In this document: positions 43,760 through 53,160 of the stretch, one piece after another
Position numbering within the stretch: position 1 is the stretch's first letter
Layout: every line of letters begins with the position of its first letter
The notes under the pieces: generated by a model
The model's database searches: none
What the model saw: the letters and a program-made list of their open reading frames with translations, nothing else
What the model was told of the DNA's origin: nothing
Program-made: the position numbers and the translations under genes
Source: Pseudomonas sp. SST3
GTDB lineage: Bacteria > Pseudomonadota > Gammaproteobacteria > Pseudomonadales > Pseudomonadaceae
Direction of reading: 5' to 3'
Assembly (NCBI RefSeq): GCF_003325755.1
Contig: NZ_QORI02000003.1
Coordinates: forward strand, 186,001-250,000
Length of the DNA: 64,000 nt

Positions 43760-45961
43760 TCAGACCGTTTGCTGCTCGCTATAGCCATAGTGGTCGTAGT
43801 AGCCACGGAACTGACCGTTCTTCTTGGCCTTCTCGATATCGACATGGTTGAGCACGACACCGGTCAGCGGCGCATTGCTGTTCTGCAGCTGGCTCACACC
43901 CTTCTGCACATGCGGAATCAGCGTGCTGTCGGACTTGACGACGTAGATCACCGCATCGGCCAGCGTCGACAGGACGGCCGCGTCGCTGACCGCCTGGCTC
44001 GGCGGCGAGTCGATGATGATGCGGTCATAGCGGCCCTTGACCACCTCGAGCAGCTTGGCGAAGCGCGGCGAGGACAGCAGCTCCAGCGGGTTGGATGGCA
44101 CTGCACCGGCCGCGATCATGTCGACGTTGCCGACGGTGTGGATGCACTCTTCGAGCTTCGCATTGCCACCGATCAGGTTAACCAGCCCCGGCGTGCCCGG
44201 TTTGAAGTCGAACGCCTTGTCCAGCGTCGCACGGCGCAGGTCGGCGTCGATCAACAGAACGCGGTGCAGTTGACCCATGGCGAACGCGAGGTTGGCCGAT
44301 ACCGAGCTCTTGCCTTCATCTGGCGCAGTGGAGGTGATCACCAGCACCTGCCGCGGCTGACTGGCTTCGCTCAGCAGCAGGTTGGTGCGGATGGTCCGTA
44401 CCGCTTCGCAGAATCGCTTGTCTCCGTTGCGCTCGAACAGGTGGCTGACTTCCTTGCGCAGCTTGCGTGGCACCTGCGGAACGATGCCCATCACCGGCAG
44501 CCCCAGCTTGGTCTCGACTTCTTCCGAGCTCTTGAAGGTGTTGTCGAGAATCTCGCGGATGATCGCCTGGGCAATGCCGACCACCAGGGCCAGGAACAAC
44601 GCCACTACCAGAATCAGCTTCTTGTTCGGCGCGCTGGGTTCGGTCGGCGGGATGGCCGCGTCGACTACGCGAGCATTGGTGGAGCTCAGATCCGAGGTGG
44701 CGGTTGTTTCCTGCAGGCGGGTCATGAAGGTGTCATACAGCGCACGGTCGCTTTCAACCTGGCGCTGCAGATCACGCACCTTGAATTCCTTGCGAGAAAT
44801 ATCCTGGATGCGCCCTTTGTTCTCATCAAACGAGGCGCGCAACGAGTTCTCGTTGGCGACGGCGAGCTGATAGTTGCGCTCGATGCTCGCCACCACCTGC
44901 TCGACCTGTTGCTTCAGGCTGGCCGTAGCGGCATTGAGGTCGGAACGCGCCGAGACCATCGCCGGGTGACGATCGCCATAACGACGCGACAGATCCTCGA
45001 CCCGCGAACGCGCCTGGGCCTGATTCGCCTTGAATTGCTGAATCAGCGGGTGGCCAAGTACGGCTGGCACACTGGCCAGACGCTCCCAGCCCTGACTGCG
45101 CATGGATTCGACCTGGCGGTACTGGCTCTCGGCTTCGGCGCGCTCACGACGCGCATCGATCATGCGATCACCTGTGAGCGACAGCTCATTGGCGCTGATG
45201 GTGCCTACACCATCCAGATCGACCAGACCCTCGGCGTCCAGATAAGCCTGCAGCTTGTCTTCCGAAGCCTGAAGATTTTCGCGCAGGGAGACCAGGCGTT
45301 CATTCATCCAGCTGGCCGCGGTCATCGACATGTCGACCTTGGCTTCCAGCTGAGCCTCGATATAAGCCTGTGCCAGTTGGTTGGTGGCTTGTGCGGCGGT
45401 CAGGCTATCGGCCATGGAGATCGACAGGTAGACCAATTGGCTCTTGCCTTCGACCCAAACGGACGTCCGCTCCATGAATGTCTGCGTCGCGTAATCCATG
45501 ACCTGAGCTTCGGTGATCGGCTCGGCCTCTTCACCGGTCAGGGCGTCGACGATGCCACCGAAATCAACCTGCGGCCCGGGCTGCTGGCGCAGATCGAACT
45601 CAGGGTGCTCGGTCAGATTCAGGTCGCGAACCACACGCTCGGCCACACCTCGGCTCTGCATCAGGCTGAGCTGGGTCTGCAGGTACTCGCTGAGCTCGAC
45701 AGGCGAATCTGTCGCTGGCTGGAACGACAATACTGGGGTGCCCTTCGTCTCGATAAGCACCGACGCCACGGCCTTGTAGATCGGGGTCATGCGCGAGAGC
45801 AGGAGCATCGTCAGCACCGCTACGACACCCACCAGCACGGCGATGCCCCACTTGCGTGACCAGATTGCGTGCCAGATTTTCTTCAGGTCGATGAAATCGC
45901 TATCGGCTGCTGGCCCTACGGGGCGCTGCCATGGTCGGTCCGGGCGAACTGGGCTGTTCAT
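43760..45961 (-). CDS. Wzc-like tyrosine autokinase / polysaccharide co-polymerase
   Basis: A 733-residue fused PCP-2a protein: cytoplasmic start, TM1 about 39-56, a large periplasmic coiled-coil region with a GNVR-like domain, TM2 about 448-468, then a BY-kinase. Kinase motifs: Walker A STAPDEGKSS (544-553), Walker A' VLLIDADLRR (568-577), Walker B IIIDSPP. The C-terminal tail has a tyrosine cluster (FRGYYDHYGYSE) for autophosphorylation. It controls chain length and export together with the OPX protein encoded just upstream (1-bp overlap). A cognate phosphatase (Wzb) is not seen in the window. Confidence 0.93.
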   Translation of the reverse strand: MNSPVRPDRPWQRPVGPAADSDFIDLKKIWHAIWSRKWGIAVLVGVVAVLTMLLLSRMTPIYKAVASVLIETKGTPVLSFQPATDSPVELSEYLQTQLSLMQSRGVAERVVRDLNLTEHPEFDLRQQPGPQVDFGGIVDALTGEEAEPITEAQVMDYATQTFMERTSVWVEGKSQLVYLSISMADSLTAAQATNQLAQAYIEAQLEAKVDMSMTAASWMNERLVSLRENLQASEDKLQAYLDAEGLVDLDGVGTISANELSLTGDRMIDARRERAEAESQYRQVESMRSQGWERLASVPAVLGHPLIQQFKANQAQARSRVEDLSRRYGDRHPAMVSARSDLNAATASLKQQVEQVVASIERNYQLAVANENSLRASFDENKGRIQDISRKEFKVRDLQRQVESDRALYDTFMTRLQETTATSDLSSTNARVVDAAIPPTEPSAPNKKLILVVALFLALVVGIAQAIIREILDNTFKSSEEVETKLGLPVMGIVPQVPRKLRKEVSHLFERNGDKRFCEAVRTIRTNLLLSEASQPRQVLVITSTAPDEGKSSVSANLAFAMGQLHRVLLIDADLRRATLDKAFDFKPGTPGLVNLIGGNAKLEECIHTVGNVDMIAAGAVPSNPLELLSSPRFAKLLEVVKGRYDRIIIDSPPSQAVSDAAVLSTLADAVIYVVKSDSTLIPHVQKGVSQLQNSNAPLTGVVLNHVDIEKAKKNGQFRGYYDHYGYSEQQTV

Positions 45962-46494
45962 CAGAAGAATCCTTCGTCGATGTTAATCGTGTCGCCAGGG
46001 CGGACCAGGGTGTCCATGGTGGCTTTCTCTGCAGCACGGCCGCCTTCGGAGCCCCGCACAATGGTCATGCGCTTGGTCGAGGCACGCTCGGTAAGACCGC
46101 CAGCCAGGGCAATTGCCCGATCCAGGGTGAGCCCAGGCTGGTACGGATAACCGCCGGGAAGCTTGACCTCGCCGGCGATGTAGAACTCGCGGTAGTTGGC
46201 TACCGATACCGAAACGCGCGGATCGATCAGGTAGCCGTCCTTCAGTTTTTCCACCAACAGATTGCGCACTTCGCTGGCGGTCTTGCCGTTGGCGTCGACT
46301 TCACCGATGAACGGAAAGGTGAAGGTACCCGCATCGGTCAGGCGTATTTCTTCGAACGAAAGGTCCGGCTCGCCGTGGACGCTTATGCGGATCACGTCGC
46401 CCGAGCCCAGCTGGTATTGCGCGGCGCTGGCGCCAGCGCTGAACACCAACAGGATCAGCAATGAAAAGTATTTGAACAGGTTCGGGATGCGCAT
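45961..46494 (-). CDS. Short OPX polysaccharide export protein (Wza-like, no outer-membrane helix)
   Basis: A 177-residue exported protein. A type I signal peptide ends at GASA-AQ, with no lipobox cysteine. YQLGSGDVIRISVHGEPDLS is the polysaccharide-export (Poly_export) domain, and EFYIAGEVKLPGGYPYQPGLTLDRAIALAGG is one SLBB domain. Wza has about 380 residues and a C-terminal helix that crosses the outer membrane; this protein lacks that helix. Short OPX proteins of this kind need a separate beta-barrel, and one is encoded directly upstream. Strong ribosome site AGGAGGAG. Confidence 0.92.
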   Translation of the reverse strand: MRIPNLFKYFSLLILLVFSAGASAAQYQLGSGDVIRISVHGEPDLSFEEIRLTDAGTFTFPFIGEVDANGKTASEVRNLLVEKLKDGYLIDPRVSVSVANYREFYIAGEVKLPGGYPYQPGLTLDRAIALAGGLTERASTKRMTIVRGSEGGRAAEKATMDTLVRPGDTINIDEGFF

Positions 46495-46536
46495 GGTCGG
46501 CTCCTCCTTAGGCTCTGATTAACGTCCTACCCGGCC

Positions 46537-47730
46537 TCAAAGGCTCAGGTCGAAACTCAGCAGGTAGACGTTTCGGTCGTAAGTCTCCGAGCTCAAGCTG
46601 GAGTCGTTTTCAGTTCTGAGGTATGACAGCGTCACGTCGATCCAGCGGTCCGGGGACCAGATCACGCCAGCACCGTAAGCCGTTCTTTCGTCGTCCCGAC
46701 CGATCCCCTCGTATTCGCGATCGGAGAAGCGGTACTGCAGCTCGGTGGCAATACGCGAGGTCCACTCGTGATCCCAGGTCGCCAGAGTGGTCCAGTCATT
46801 GATAGTGCTAGCACCGTTATCGCCTTCATCGAACGCGCGCCGCGAGGTCAGGTTGAATGCCGAATAGGAGCGCGGCTTCCAGGTAATGCCGGCCTCCCAC
46901 ATCGGGCTGGTGAAGTCTTCACGCTGGTCGCTGTCGAAATCCTTGCGCTCGGCACCCAGCTTGAAGGTGCCTGATGTCTTCGCGCCAGCAGCCCAGGTCG
47001 CACCGCCCAACAGCGCCACGTTGGTGCTGTCACGCAGGGCACTGCTGAGTTTGTAGTCGTGGTCGGTATGACGGACCTCGACGAGCGAGCGTGTTCTGGA
47101 GCCAAGACGATGGAACCAGATGGAATTTAACATCAGGCTGTCGCGCTCTTCTGACGCGTTGATGTTGCCGCTGTTGTGGTAACGGCGCTGTTCGTAGTTG
47201 GTACCGAACTCGAGCTGGTTACGTGCGCTTTCGGCACCGAAACGGTATGCCGCGCGGGCAATGGCCTGGCTGTACTTGTCGTTCTCGGTAGCGTCTTCGG
47301 TGTCGGCCGTTTCCTCTACGCGATGGTAGGCAAGCCCCCAACTCAGGCGATGACGCGAAGTGAACTCCATGACGCTTCTGAGCCGCAGGTGATGGTCGGT
47401 GTTACTGGCTTCGGAATCCGAATGAAAGATGTCGCTGTTGAAGGAATATTCGAGCTCGTACTCACTGTTGCGATTGCCGGTTCCCAGCAGGAAAGTCGGA
47501 TTAATTCCGGTAACCCAGGATGCCTGCTCGTTGTCTGCCAACCCGCGATAGTTGTCGTCGTAACTTTCACGGACGATCAGCGTAGGGGTGAACTCGAAAC
47601 CACCAATGCGAATATCCTGCGGATCGTTTACGGCCCAGCTATTGGTAGCGACAAGGCACAGTAGCGATACACTTGGAAGCGTGATGTTCCTCATCATGGA
47701 ATCCCTTCTCGGAGATAAATTGTTGTTCAT
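46537..47730 (-). CDS. Outer-membrane beta-barrel exopolysaccharide export protein (BBP2-like)
   Basis: A 397-residue protein; a second ATG pair at 47697 has an equally good ribosome site (GAAGGG) and would give a more compact signal peptide (NITLPSVSLLCLVATNSWA). The mature part is made of alternating amphipathic strands with many aromatic girdle residues (FEFTPTLIVRESYDDNY, YELEYSFNSDIF), and it ends in YLLSFDLSL. The barrel pattern matches BBP2/DUF-type outer membrane beta-barrels found first in such operons. It probably provides the outer-membrane pore for the short OPX protein that follows it by 42 bp. First gene of the main operon. Confidence 0.82.
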   Translation of the reverse strand: MNNNLSPRRDSMMRNITLPSVSLLCLVATNSWAVNDPQDIRIGGFEFTPTLIVRESYDDNYRGLADNEQASWVTGINPTFLLGTGNRNSEYELEYSFNSDIFHSDSEASNTDHHLRLRSVMEFTSRHRLSWGLAYHRVEETADTEDATENDKYSQAIARAAYRFGAESARNQLEFGTNYEQRRYHNSGNINASEERDSLMLNSIWFHRLGSRTRSLVEVRHTDHDYKLSSALRDSTNVALLGGATWAAGAKTSGTFKLGAERKDFDSDQREDFTSPMWEAGITWKPRSYSAFNLTSRRAFDEGDNGASTINDWTTLATWDHEWTSRIATELQYRFSDREYEGIGRDDERTAYGAGVIWSPDRWIDVTLSYLRTENDSSLSSETYDRNVYLLSFDLSL

Positions 47731-48156
47731 GCCTTACTCCGGCCGCGACGCTGGCTCATGTGAGGTGGCATAGACACGCAACAGACCGCAAATATCCCCG
47801 ACAGTTGCAGATTCGATGAACGGCATGCCGCAAAGCATCAAAAAATACCCCGAGGTAGGTTCAGCTCCTCCGTTCAGGCACGCTACCGCCACAGCGTGAG
47901 CGAGCCTGAATAATCCATACGCAGCCAGCTGCAGGAACAGCGCGGCAGTCGGCCTCAGCCAGCAAATCAAACGGCAGGCGAAGCGGAAGCGATTCGGTAT
48001 TCTTATTAGTAAAGATGCAATTGCCTGCCACCAGACCGACTTAAACACCCATTCGGTCTGTCGACTCGGTCCGACGCTAGTGATTAAGCACACCAAGCCC
48101 TTCTCCCCGTCCATGGCAAGAGAGAGCCGAGTGAGCTGTTGCCAGGCCCAGCGGAA

Positions 48157-48180
48157 CCCCTGAATAGTCAGGGGCCTTTT
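48157..48180 (+). terminator. Rightward intrinsic terminator without an upstream gene
   Basis: CCCCTGA-ATAG-TCAGGGG followed by CCTTTT. On the plus strand this is a good intrinsic terminator, yet the preceding 400 bp have no plus-strand gene, so it may end a small RNA or an antisense transcript. Confidence 0.6.
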
Positions 48181-48342
48181 CTGGACCCGACTCGAACGTA
48201 GGGAGTTCCGCGCGCTTGCCCTCGGTGGCAGCCGAGATGGACAAGCGGTAACACTGTCATGCCGGACGAACCTGACCGAAATACCGCCAAGCTATGCACG
48301 AGGCACACGAACCCGTCGGCTGAAATCGCGCAGTGGAATACG

Positions 48343-48374
48343 AAAAAAGCCCGACCGCTTGCGGGGTCGGGCTT
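48343..48374 (-). terminator. Intrinsic terminator of cvfB
   Basis: AAGCCCGACC / GGTCGGGCTT stem. On the minus strand it is followed by TTTTTT, 50 bp beyond the cvfB stop. Confidence 0.85.
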
Positions 48375-48426
48375 GCTAAGGAGTCGTGAGCAAAGGGGAA
48401 TAGGCCAGGCCGGTCCCCATGCGCAG

Positions 48427-49263
48427 CTAGGCGCGCTCGATGCGATCAGGATGAATGACGATTCGGCCCTGCTTGTAGAGACCGCCGATGGCCTTCTTGA
48501 AGTTGCCCTTGCTGACCCCGAATAGCCTGGCAATTTCGTCGGCCGCCGTTTTATCGCTGACCGGGAGGCTGCCCTGGTTTTCCTGCAGCTTCTGTAGAAT
48601 CAACGCTTGCAAGGCATCACCGGCTTCGCTGCCTACCGGCTGAAGGCTGAGGCTGATTTTGCCGTCTGCGCGGATTTCCTTGATGTAGCCCGTCTCGCGC
48701 GTGCCGCCGCGCAGGTATTTGAAGGCCTCGTTCTTGTGAATCAGGCCCCAGTGCTTGCCGTTGATGATCGCCTTGTGGCCGAGATCGGTAGGCTCAACCA
48801 CTAGAAGATCAACGGATTCGCCGACCTTATAGCGCGCAGGCGTCTTGTCCAGATAGCGATCCAGCCGCGCCGTGGCGGTAATGCGGCGGGTGTGCTTATC
48901 GAGATACACGTGAACGACGCAGTAGTCGCCCTCGTTGAGCGGGCGCTTTTCCTCCGAATGCGGCAGCAACAGATCCTTGGGCAGTCCCCAGTCAAGAAAC
49001 AGCCCGATCCGGTTGATTTCCACAACCTTGAGGCTGGCGAACTCGCCGACCTGAACCTTGGGCTTCTCGGTGGTTGCGATGAGCTTGTCTTCGCTGTCGA
49101 GGTAAATGAAGACGTTCAGCCAGTCGTCGACCTCGGTCGGGGTGTTCTTCGGAATGTAGCGATTGGGCAGCAGGATCTCACCATCAGGCCCGCCGTCCAG
49201 ATAAAGACCGAAACCGGTGTGCTTGACGATTTGCAGGCTGTTGAAGCGCCCGATTGCGGCCAT
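48427..49263 (-). CDS. cvfB: CvfB-family S1-like RNA-binding protein
   Basis: A 278-residue protein made of three S1/OB-type segments (GRFNSLQIVKHTGFGLYLDG; VGEFASLKVVEINRIGLFLDWGLPKDLLLP; VGESVDLLVVEPTDLGHKAIINGKHWGLI) and a C-terminal winged helix (DEIARLFGVSKGNFKKAIGGLYKQGRI). This is the YitL/CvfB architecture: an RNA-binding regulator of virulence gene expression in Staphylococcus and of unknown role in pseudomonads. Single gene with its own terminator. Confidence 0.9.
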   Translation of the reverse strand: MAAIGRFNSLQIVKHTGFGLYLDGGPDGEILLPNRYIPKNTPTEVDDWLNVFIYLDSEDKLIATTEKPKVQVGEFASLKVVEINRIGLFLDWGLPKDLLLPHSEEKRPLNEGDYCVVHVYLDKHTRRITATARLDRYLDKTPARYKVGESVDLLVVEPTDLGHKAIINGKHWGLIHKNEAFKYLRGGTRETGYIKEIRADGKISLSLQPVGSEAGDALQALILQKLQENQGSLPVSDKTAADEIARLFGVSKGNFKKAIGGLYKQGRIVIHPDRIERA

Positions 49264-49354
49264 GTCTCGATTCCTCTGGGTCGAAGGCGGCGATTCTAGC
49301 AGGCCGCCTGCCTCGCGGCGCGCACGCCGCTAAGGCGCGCATGCATGCGCGCCG

Positions 49355-51697
49355 TTATCGCGGCAATGCGTAGGCGATAACCGAGTCGCCGGCCTTGGTG
49401 CCCAGGGACCCGTGGCCACCCGCGACGACCACAACCATCTGCCGGCCAGATCGGCTCTGATAGGTCATCGGCGTCGCCTGGCCGCCTGCCGGCAGACGCG
49501 AGCGCCAGAGCTGCTTGCCGGTAGTGACGTCGTAGGCACGCACGTAGTAGTCCAACGTGCTGGACAGGAAAGCCACGCCACCCGCGGTGATCACCGGGCC
49601 GCCGAGGCTCGGCACGCCCATTTCGAATGGCAGCGGCACCGGCGCTCGGTCGCGGACCGTACCATTCTTGCGCAGCCAATGGGTCTTGCCCGTGCGCAGA
49701 TCAGCGCCAGCGACATAGCCCCATGGCGGCGCCGTACAAGGCAGGCCGATCGGCGATACGAAAGGCTTCAGTTCCACCGCAAACGGCGCACCGAAATTTT
49801 CGTTCAGATGGGGTTCGCTGTCGGACACATAGGCCTTTTCGTCGTTCTCACGAGGGATCAGCCTCGAGACGAAGGGCAGATAGGATGGCGCACTGAACAC
49901 CATTTGCCGGACCGGATCAACAGCAACGCCGCCCCAGTTGAACACCCCGAAATTGCCTGGGTGAATCAAAGAGCCCTGGGTCGATGGCGGTGTGTATCGG
50001 CCTTCGTAACGCAGCGAATTGAACTGGATGTGACACATCATCTGATCGATGAACGTGGCGCCCCACAGGTCGGTGTCCTGGAGCTTCGGGGGCTCGTAAG
50101 AGAGCGCCGATACCGGTTGAGTCGCGGCGGCGTAGTCACCCTCAGCTGCGCCCTGAGGGGCCGGCACTTCCCGAACCGGCAGCACCGGCTCGCCTGTACG
50201 GCGATCCAGCACATAGATGTCGCCCTGTTTGGTAGGCGCCACGAGCGCTGGGACCATACCCGACTCGGTCTGAATATCAACCAGACTCGGCTGCGCGGGC
50301 ACATCCATATCCCAGAGATCGTGATGCACGGTCTGGAACACCCAGCGCAGCTGTCCGGTTTCCAAGTCCAGCGCAACGATCGATGAGGAGAACCGCTCAC
50401 TGTTTTCGCTGCGGTTGCCGCCCCACTGGTCCGGCACCTGATTACCCAGCGGTACGAAAACCAGCCCAAGTTCTTCATCGGCGCTGGAGATGCTCCAGCT
50501 GTTCGGTGTGCTCTCGCTGTAGGTTTCGTCTGGGCCGATGGGCTCGGTCTGTTCCGGATTACCCGGATCCCAGTTCCACTTCAGTTCGCCAGTGATGGCG
50601 TCATAGGCGCGGATCACGCCGGACGGTTCGGTGGTCGAGACGTTGTCATTGACTGCTCCACCAACGATGACGAGGTCATTGGCCACCACAGGCGGCGACG
50701 TCGAATAGTAGAAGCCCTCCGTAACGTTCGGCATGTTCTTCCACAGATTCACCGCGCCGTTCTCACCGAACGAGGGGCAGACCTTCCCGGTCTCAGGGTC
50801 CAGCGCGATCAGCCGGGCATCAGCGGTAGGCATGAACAAACGCCGTTGGCAGGCCTGGCCTTCGGGCGGTGCATCGGCGGTGTGGTAGGACAGGCCTCGG
50901 CAGGTCAGGTGCTGCCGATTGGTCGAGTCCGGCACTTGCGGATCGAAACGCCAACGTTCCTCTCCGGTTTCGGCGTCCAGCGCGATGACGAAGTTGTGTG
51001 GCGTGCAGATATACAGACTGTCGTCGATCTTGAGCGGCGTGACCTCGTAGGTGGTCTCGTTAGGATCGCTCGGGCGGCGCAGATCACCCGTATGGTAGTG
51101 CCAGACCTCCTCCAGCCGATCGACGTTACTCGGCTTGATCTGTGCCAGCGGCGAATAGCGAGTGCCATGCTGGGTGCGGCCATAGGCGTGCCAGTCGCTG
51201 GCCGGCACGTTATCGGCGGTGTTCGTTTCGGTGGCCGGCGCGGTCGCCAGGGGTTGCGGCAGCATCCCTTTGATGTCGTTGCTGTCGGTGCTAAGCGCAT
51301 GCAAAGCGGTCGCGCCCCAGAGCGCCACGGCGATCATCAAAGGGATTGCGCTGCCGCCCCAGGCTCGAGCGCCGAAATGTTGCCAGCCCAAACGCTGCGC
51401 GATCCACGGCGTCAGGAGCCACAGCCCCAGCGGACCGATGATGCTGCCGCGTGGCGCCAGCTGCCACCAATCGAAACCCACCTCATAGATCGCCCAACCC
51501 AAGGCACCCAGCATCACCAGGGCGTAAACCCAAAGCGTAGCGCGGCGTCGCGCCAGCAACAGCGCTCCCGTCAGGAGAAAGCCCACCGCCAGGGCCGCGA
51601 AGTACCAAGTACCGCCGAGGGAGATGATTTTCCACCCGCCAACGGCGAGCGCCAGCCCCAGGATGATGCACAGGATTGCACTGATGACGACCGCCAC
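49355..51697 (-). CDS. gcd: Membrane-bound PQQ-dependent glucose dehydrogenase
   Basis: A 780-residue quinoprotein with a GTG start (GAAAGGAGGAGAGA before it). Five N-terminal membrane helices (about residues 1-140) anchor it and carry the ubiquinone site. The periplasmic eight-bladed propeller holds SDWHAYGRTQHGTRYSPL, ALDAETGEERWRFDP, VFQTVHHDLWDMDVPAQPSL and GGPVITAGGVAFLSSTLDYYVRAYD. It oxidises glucose to gluconate in the periplasm and feeds electrons to ubiquinone, and often drives phosphate solubilisation. Length and motifs are normal. Confidence 0.96.
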   Translation of the reverse strand: MAVVISAILCIILGLALAVGGWKIISLGGTWYFAALAVGFLLTGALLLARRRATLWVYALVMLGALGWAIYEVGFDWWQLAPRGSIIGPLGLWLLTPWIAQRLGWQHFGARAWGGSAIPLMIAVALWGATALHALSTDSNDIKGMLPQPLATAPATETNTADNVPASDWHAYGRTQHGTRYSPLAQIKPSNVDRLEEVWHYHTGDLRRPSDPNETTYEVTPLKIDDSLYICTPHNFVIALDAETGEERWRFDPQVPDSTNRQHLTCRGLSYHTADAPPEGQACQRRLFMPTADARLIALDPETGKVCPSFGENGAVNLWKNMPNVTEGFYYSTSPPVVANDLVIVGGAVNDNVSTTEPSGVIRAYDAITGELKWNWDPGNPEQTEPIGPDETYSESTPNSWSISSADEELGLVFVPLGNQVPDQWGGNRSENSERFSSSIVALDLETGQLRWVFQTVHHDLWDMDVPAQPSLVDIQTESGMVPALVAPTKQGDIYVLDRRTGEPVLPVREVPAPQGAAEGDYAAATQPVSALSYEPPKLQDTDLWGATFIDQMMCHIQFNSLRYEGRYTPPSTQGSLIHPGNFGVFNWGGVAVDPVRQMVFSAPSYLPFVSRLIPRENDEKAYVSDSEPHLNENFGAPFAVELKPFVSPIGLPCTAPPWGYVAGADLRTGKTHWLRKNGTVRDRAPVPLPFEMGVPSLGGPVITAGGVAFLSSTLDYYVRAYDVTTGKQLWRSRLPAGGQATPMTYQSRSGRQMVVVVAGGHGSLGTKAGDSVIAYALPR

Positions 51698-51866
51698 TCT
51701 CTCCTCCTTTCAAGTTGTCAGGCTTCGGAGATGACAAAACGATCGCGCAGCGGGCATCTCCGGATGGTTTTCCACTGGGGCCGGTGATTCAGGGAGTCGC
51801 CCGGCACTTCAGTTGACCGGTGGTCGGCCAGAACGCTCCCTGCTGAACCCAGTCAGCACGCGCATT

Positions 51867-53015
51867 TCATTTTGCATCCAGCCCGACCCGCAACAACTGG
51901 CCGCTCGGCGAGTCGGTCAGCAGGTAGAGATAGCCGTCCGGCCCCAGGCGGACATCGCGAATCCTCGCGCCAATTTGCTTCAGCAAACGCTCCTCGTGGG
52001 TGATCTTGTCCCCGTCGAGTTGCAGGCGGATCAGTGACTGATCCACCAGCGCGCCAATGAACAGGTTGTGCTGCCATTGAGGGAAGGCTTGCGAGTCATA
52101 GAAAGCCATGCCGCTGATGCCAGGGGATCTCTCCCAGACGTAATGAGGTGGCTCGGTACCTTCCACCACGTCGCCCTTGGCTTCAGGTATCGGCTGGCCT
52201 CCGTAGTTGATGCCATGGGTCGCCAACGGCCAACCGTAGTTGCGCCCCGGCCGGGGAATGTTGATCTCGTCGCCACCTTGCGGGCCGTGTTCATGCGTCC
52301 AGAGCCTGCCGCTCCAGGGGTTGATGGCGGCGCCCTGCTGATTACGGTGGCCGTAGGACCAGATTTCCGGTCGAGCGCCCTCGGCCGTCACGAAGGGATT
52401 GTCGTCCGGCACGTCGCCGTCGGGGTATATCCGCACCAGCTTGCCTTGAAGCTTGTCCATATCCTGCGCGGTGGGCCGCTGGTTATTCTCACCCAGCGCG
52501 ATAAACAGATGGCCGTCGCCATGGAAGACCAGCCGTGAGCCGAAGTGAATCCCGGTGGATAGCTTCGGTTGCTGCCGAAAGATAACCGTGAAATCTTCCA
52601 GCCCGCTCCGGTCATCAGCCAGCCGGCCGCGGCCCACCGCGGTGCCGGCTTTACCGCTCTCCCCCGCCTCCGCATAACTGAGATAAACCAGCCGATCCTG
52701 CTGAAAATCCGGCGACAGGCGCACGTCCAGTAAACCGCCCTGACCCCGCGCATAGACCTCAGGCACACCGGTAAGCGGTTCGGACAGTTGCCCATCACCG
52801 CCCACGATGCGCAGCCTGCCAGGCCGTTCGGTGACCAGCATGCCGGCCCCGTCAGGCAGAAATGCCACCGCCCAGGGGTGCTCCAGCCCTTCGGCTATAG
52901 CCTCTACCGTGACGCGACCTTGTTCGCTGTTGAGATATTCGACGTTCGCGAGCGACGGGGCGGAACAGGCCAGAACGAAACAGCAGGCGAAAGCGCTGCG
53001 GGCATGACGTAGCAT
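51867..53015 (-). CDS. Soluble PQQ-dependent aldose sugar dehydrogenase
   Basis: A 382-residue exported protein: signal peptide about 1-23 (SAFACCFVLACSAPSLA), then a six-bladed propeller of the soluble glucose/sorbosone dehydrogenase family (YliI/Asd). Typical blocks: LEHPWAVAFLPDGAGMLVTERPGRLRI, GLLDVRLSPDF, TGIHFGSRLVFHGDGHLFIALGE, WSYGHRNQQGAAI and WTHEHGPQGGDEINIPRPGRNYGWP. It oxidises aldoses in the periplasm. Its position 170 bp from gcd, in the same direction, groups two PQQ enzymes; no pqq biosynthesis genes are in the window. Confidence 0.94.
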   Translation of the reverse strand: MLRHARSAFACCFVLACSAPSLANVEYLNSEQGRVTVEAIAEGLEHPWAVAFLPDGAGMLVTERPGRLRIVGGDGQLSEPLTGVPEVYARGQGGLLDVRLSPDFQQDRLVYLSYAEAGESGKAGTAVGRGRLADDRSGLEDFTVIFRQQPKLSTGIHFGSRLVFHGDGHLFIALGENNQRPTAQDMDKLQGKLVRIYPDGDVPDDNPFVTAEGARPEIWSYGHRNQQGAAINPWSGRLWTHEHGPQGGDEINIPRPGRNYGWPLATHGINYGGQPIPEAKGDVVEGTEPPHYVWERSPGISGMAFYDSQAFPQWQHNLFIGALVDQSLIRLQLDGDKITHEERLLKQIGARIRDVRLGPDGYLYLLTDSPSGQLLRVGLDAK

Positions 53016-53160
53016 CGGTAGTCCTCCGGAACGTGACTGGAATCATCCAAAGAAGACCATGGATGAAGAAAAACGCTTCAGCAAATCGGCGCCGACGGAA
53101 AATCGAACAAAAATTAGCCATATCTGTATAATGTCCGGTTCGACTGACCAAAGGAACCAG

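Larger units (their letters stand above)
47731..48426. other. Long non-coding interval upstream of the exopolysaccharide operon
   Basis: About 700 bp with no convincing protein gene; minus-strand frames at 47734-48114 and 48168-48533 lack ribosome sites and have unlikely composition. It should contain the exopolysaccharide operon promoter and long leader. It also contains two terminator-like hairpins (48157 and 48343), the first pointing right with no known gene in front of it. Confidence 0.55.

Noticed and set aside
47734..48114. 126-codon minus-strand frame upstream of the exopolysaccharide operon
   Set aside because: No ribosome site and unlikely composition; better explained as the operon leader and promoter region.
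49412..50386. Long antisense frames over gcd, mutS and the Wzc gene
   Set aside because: They mirror the codon bias of strongly coding genes on the other strand and have no recognisable domains or ribosome sites.
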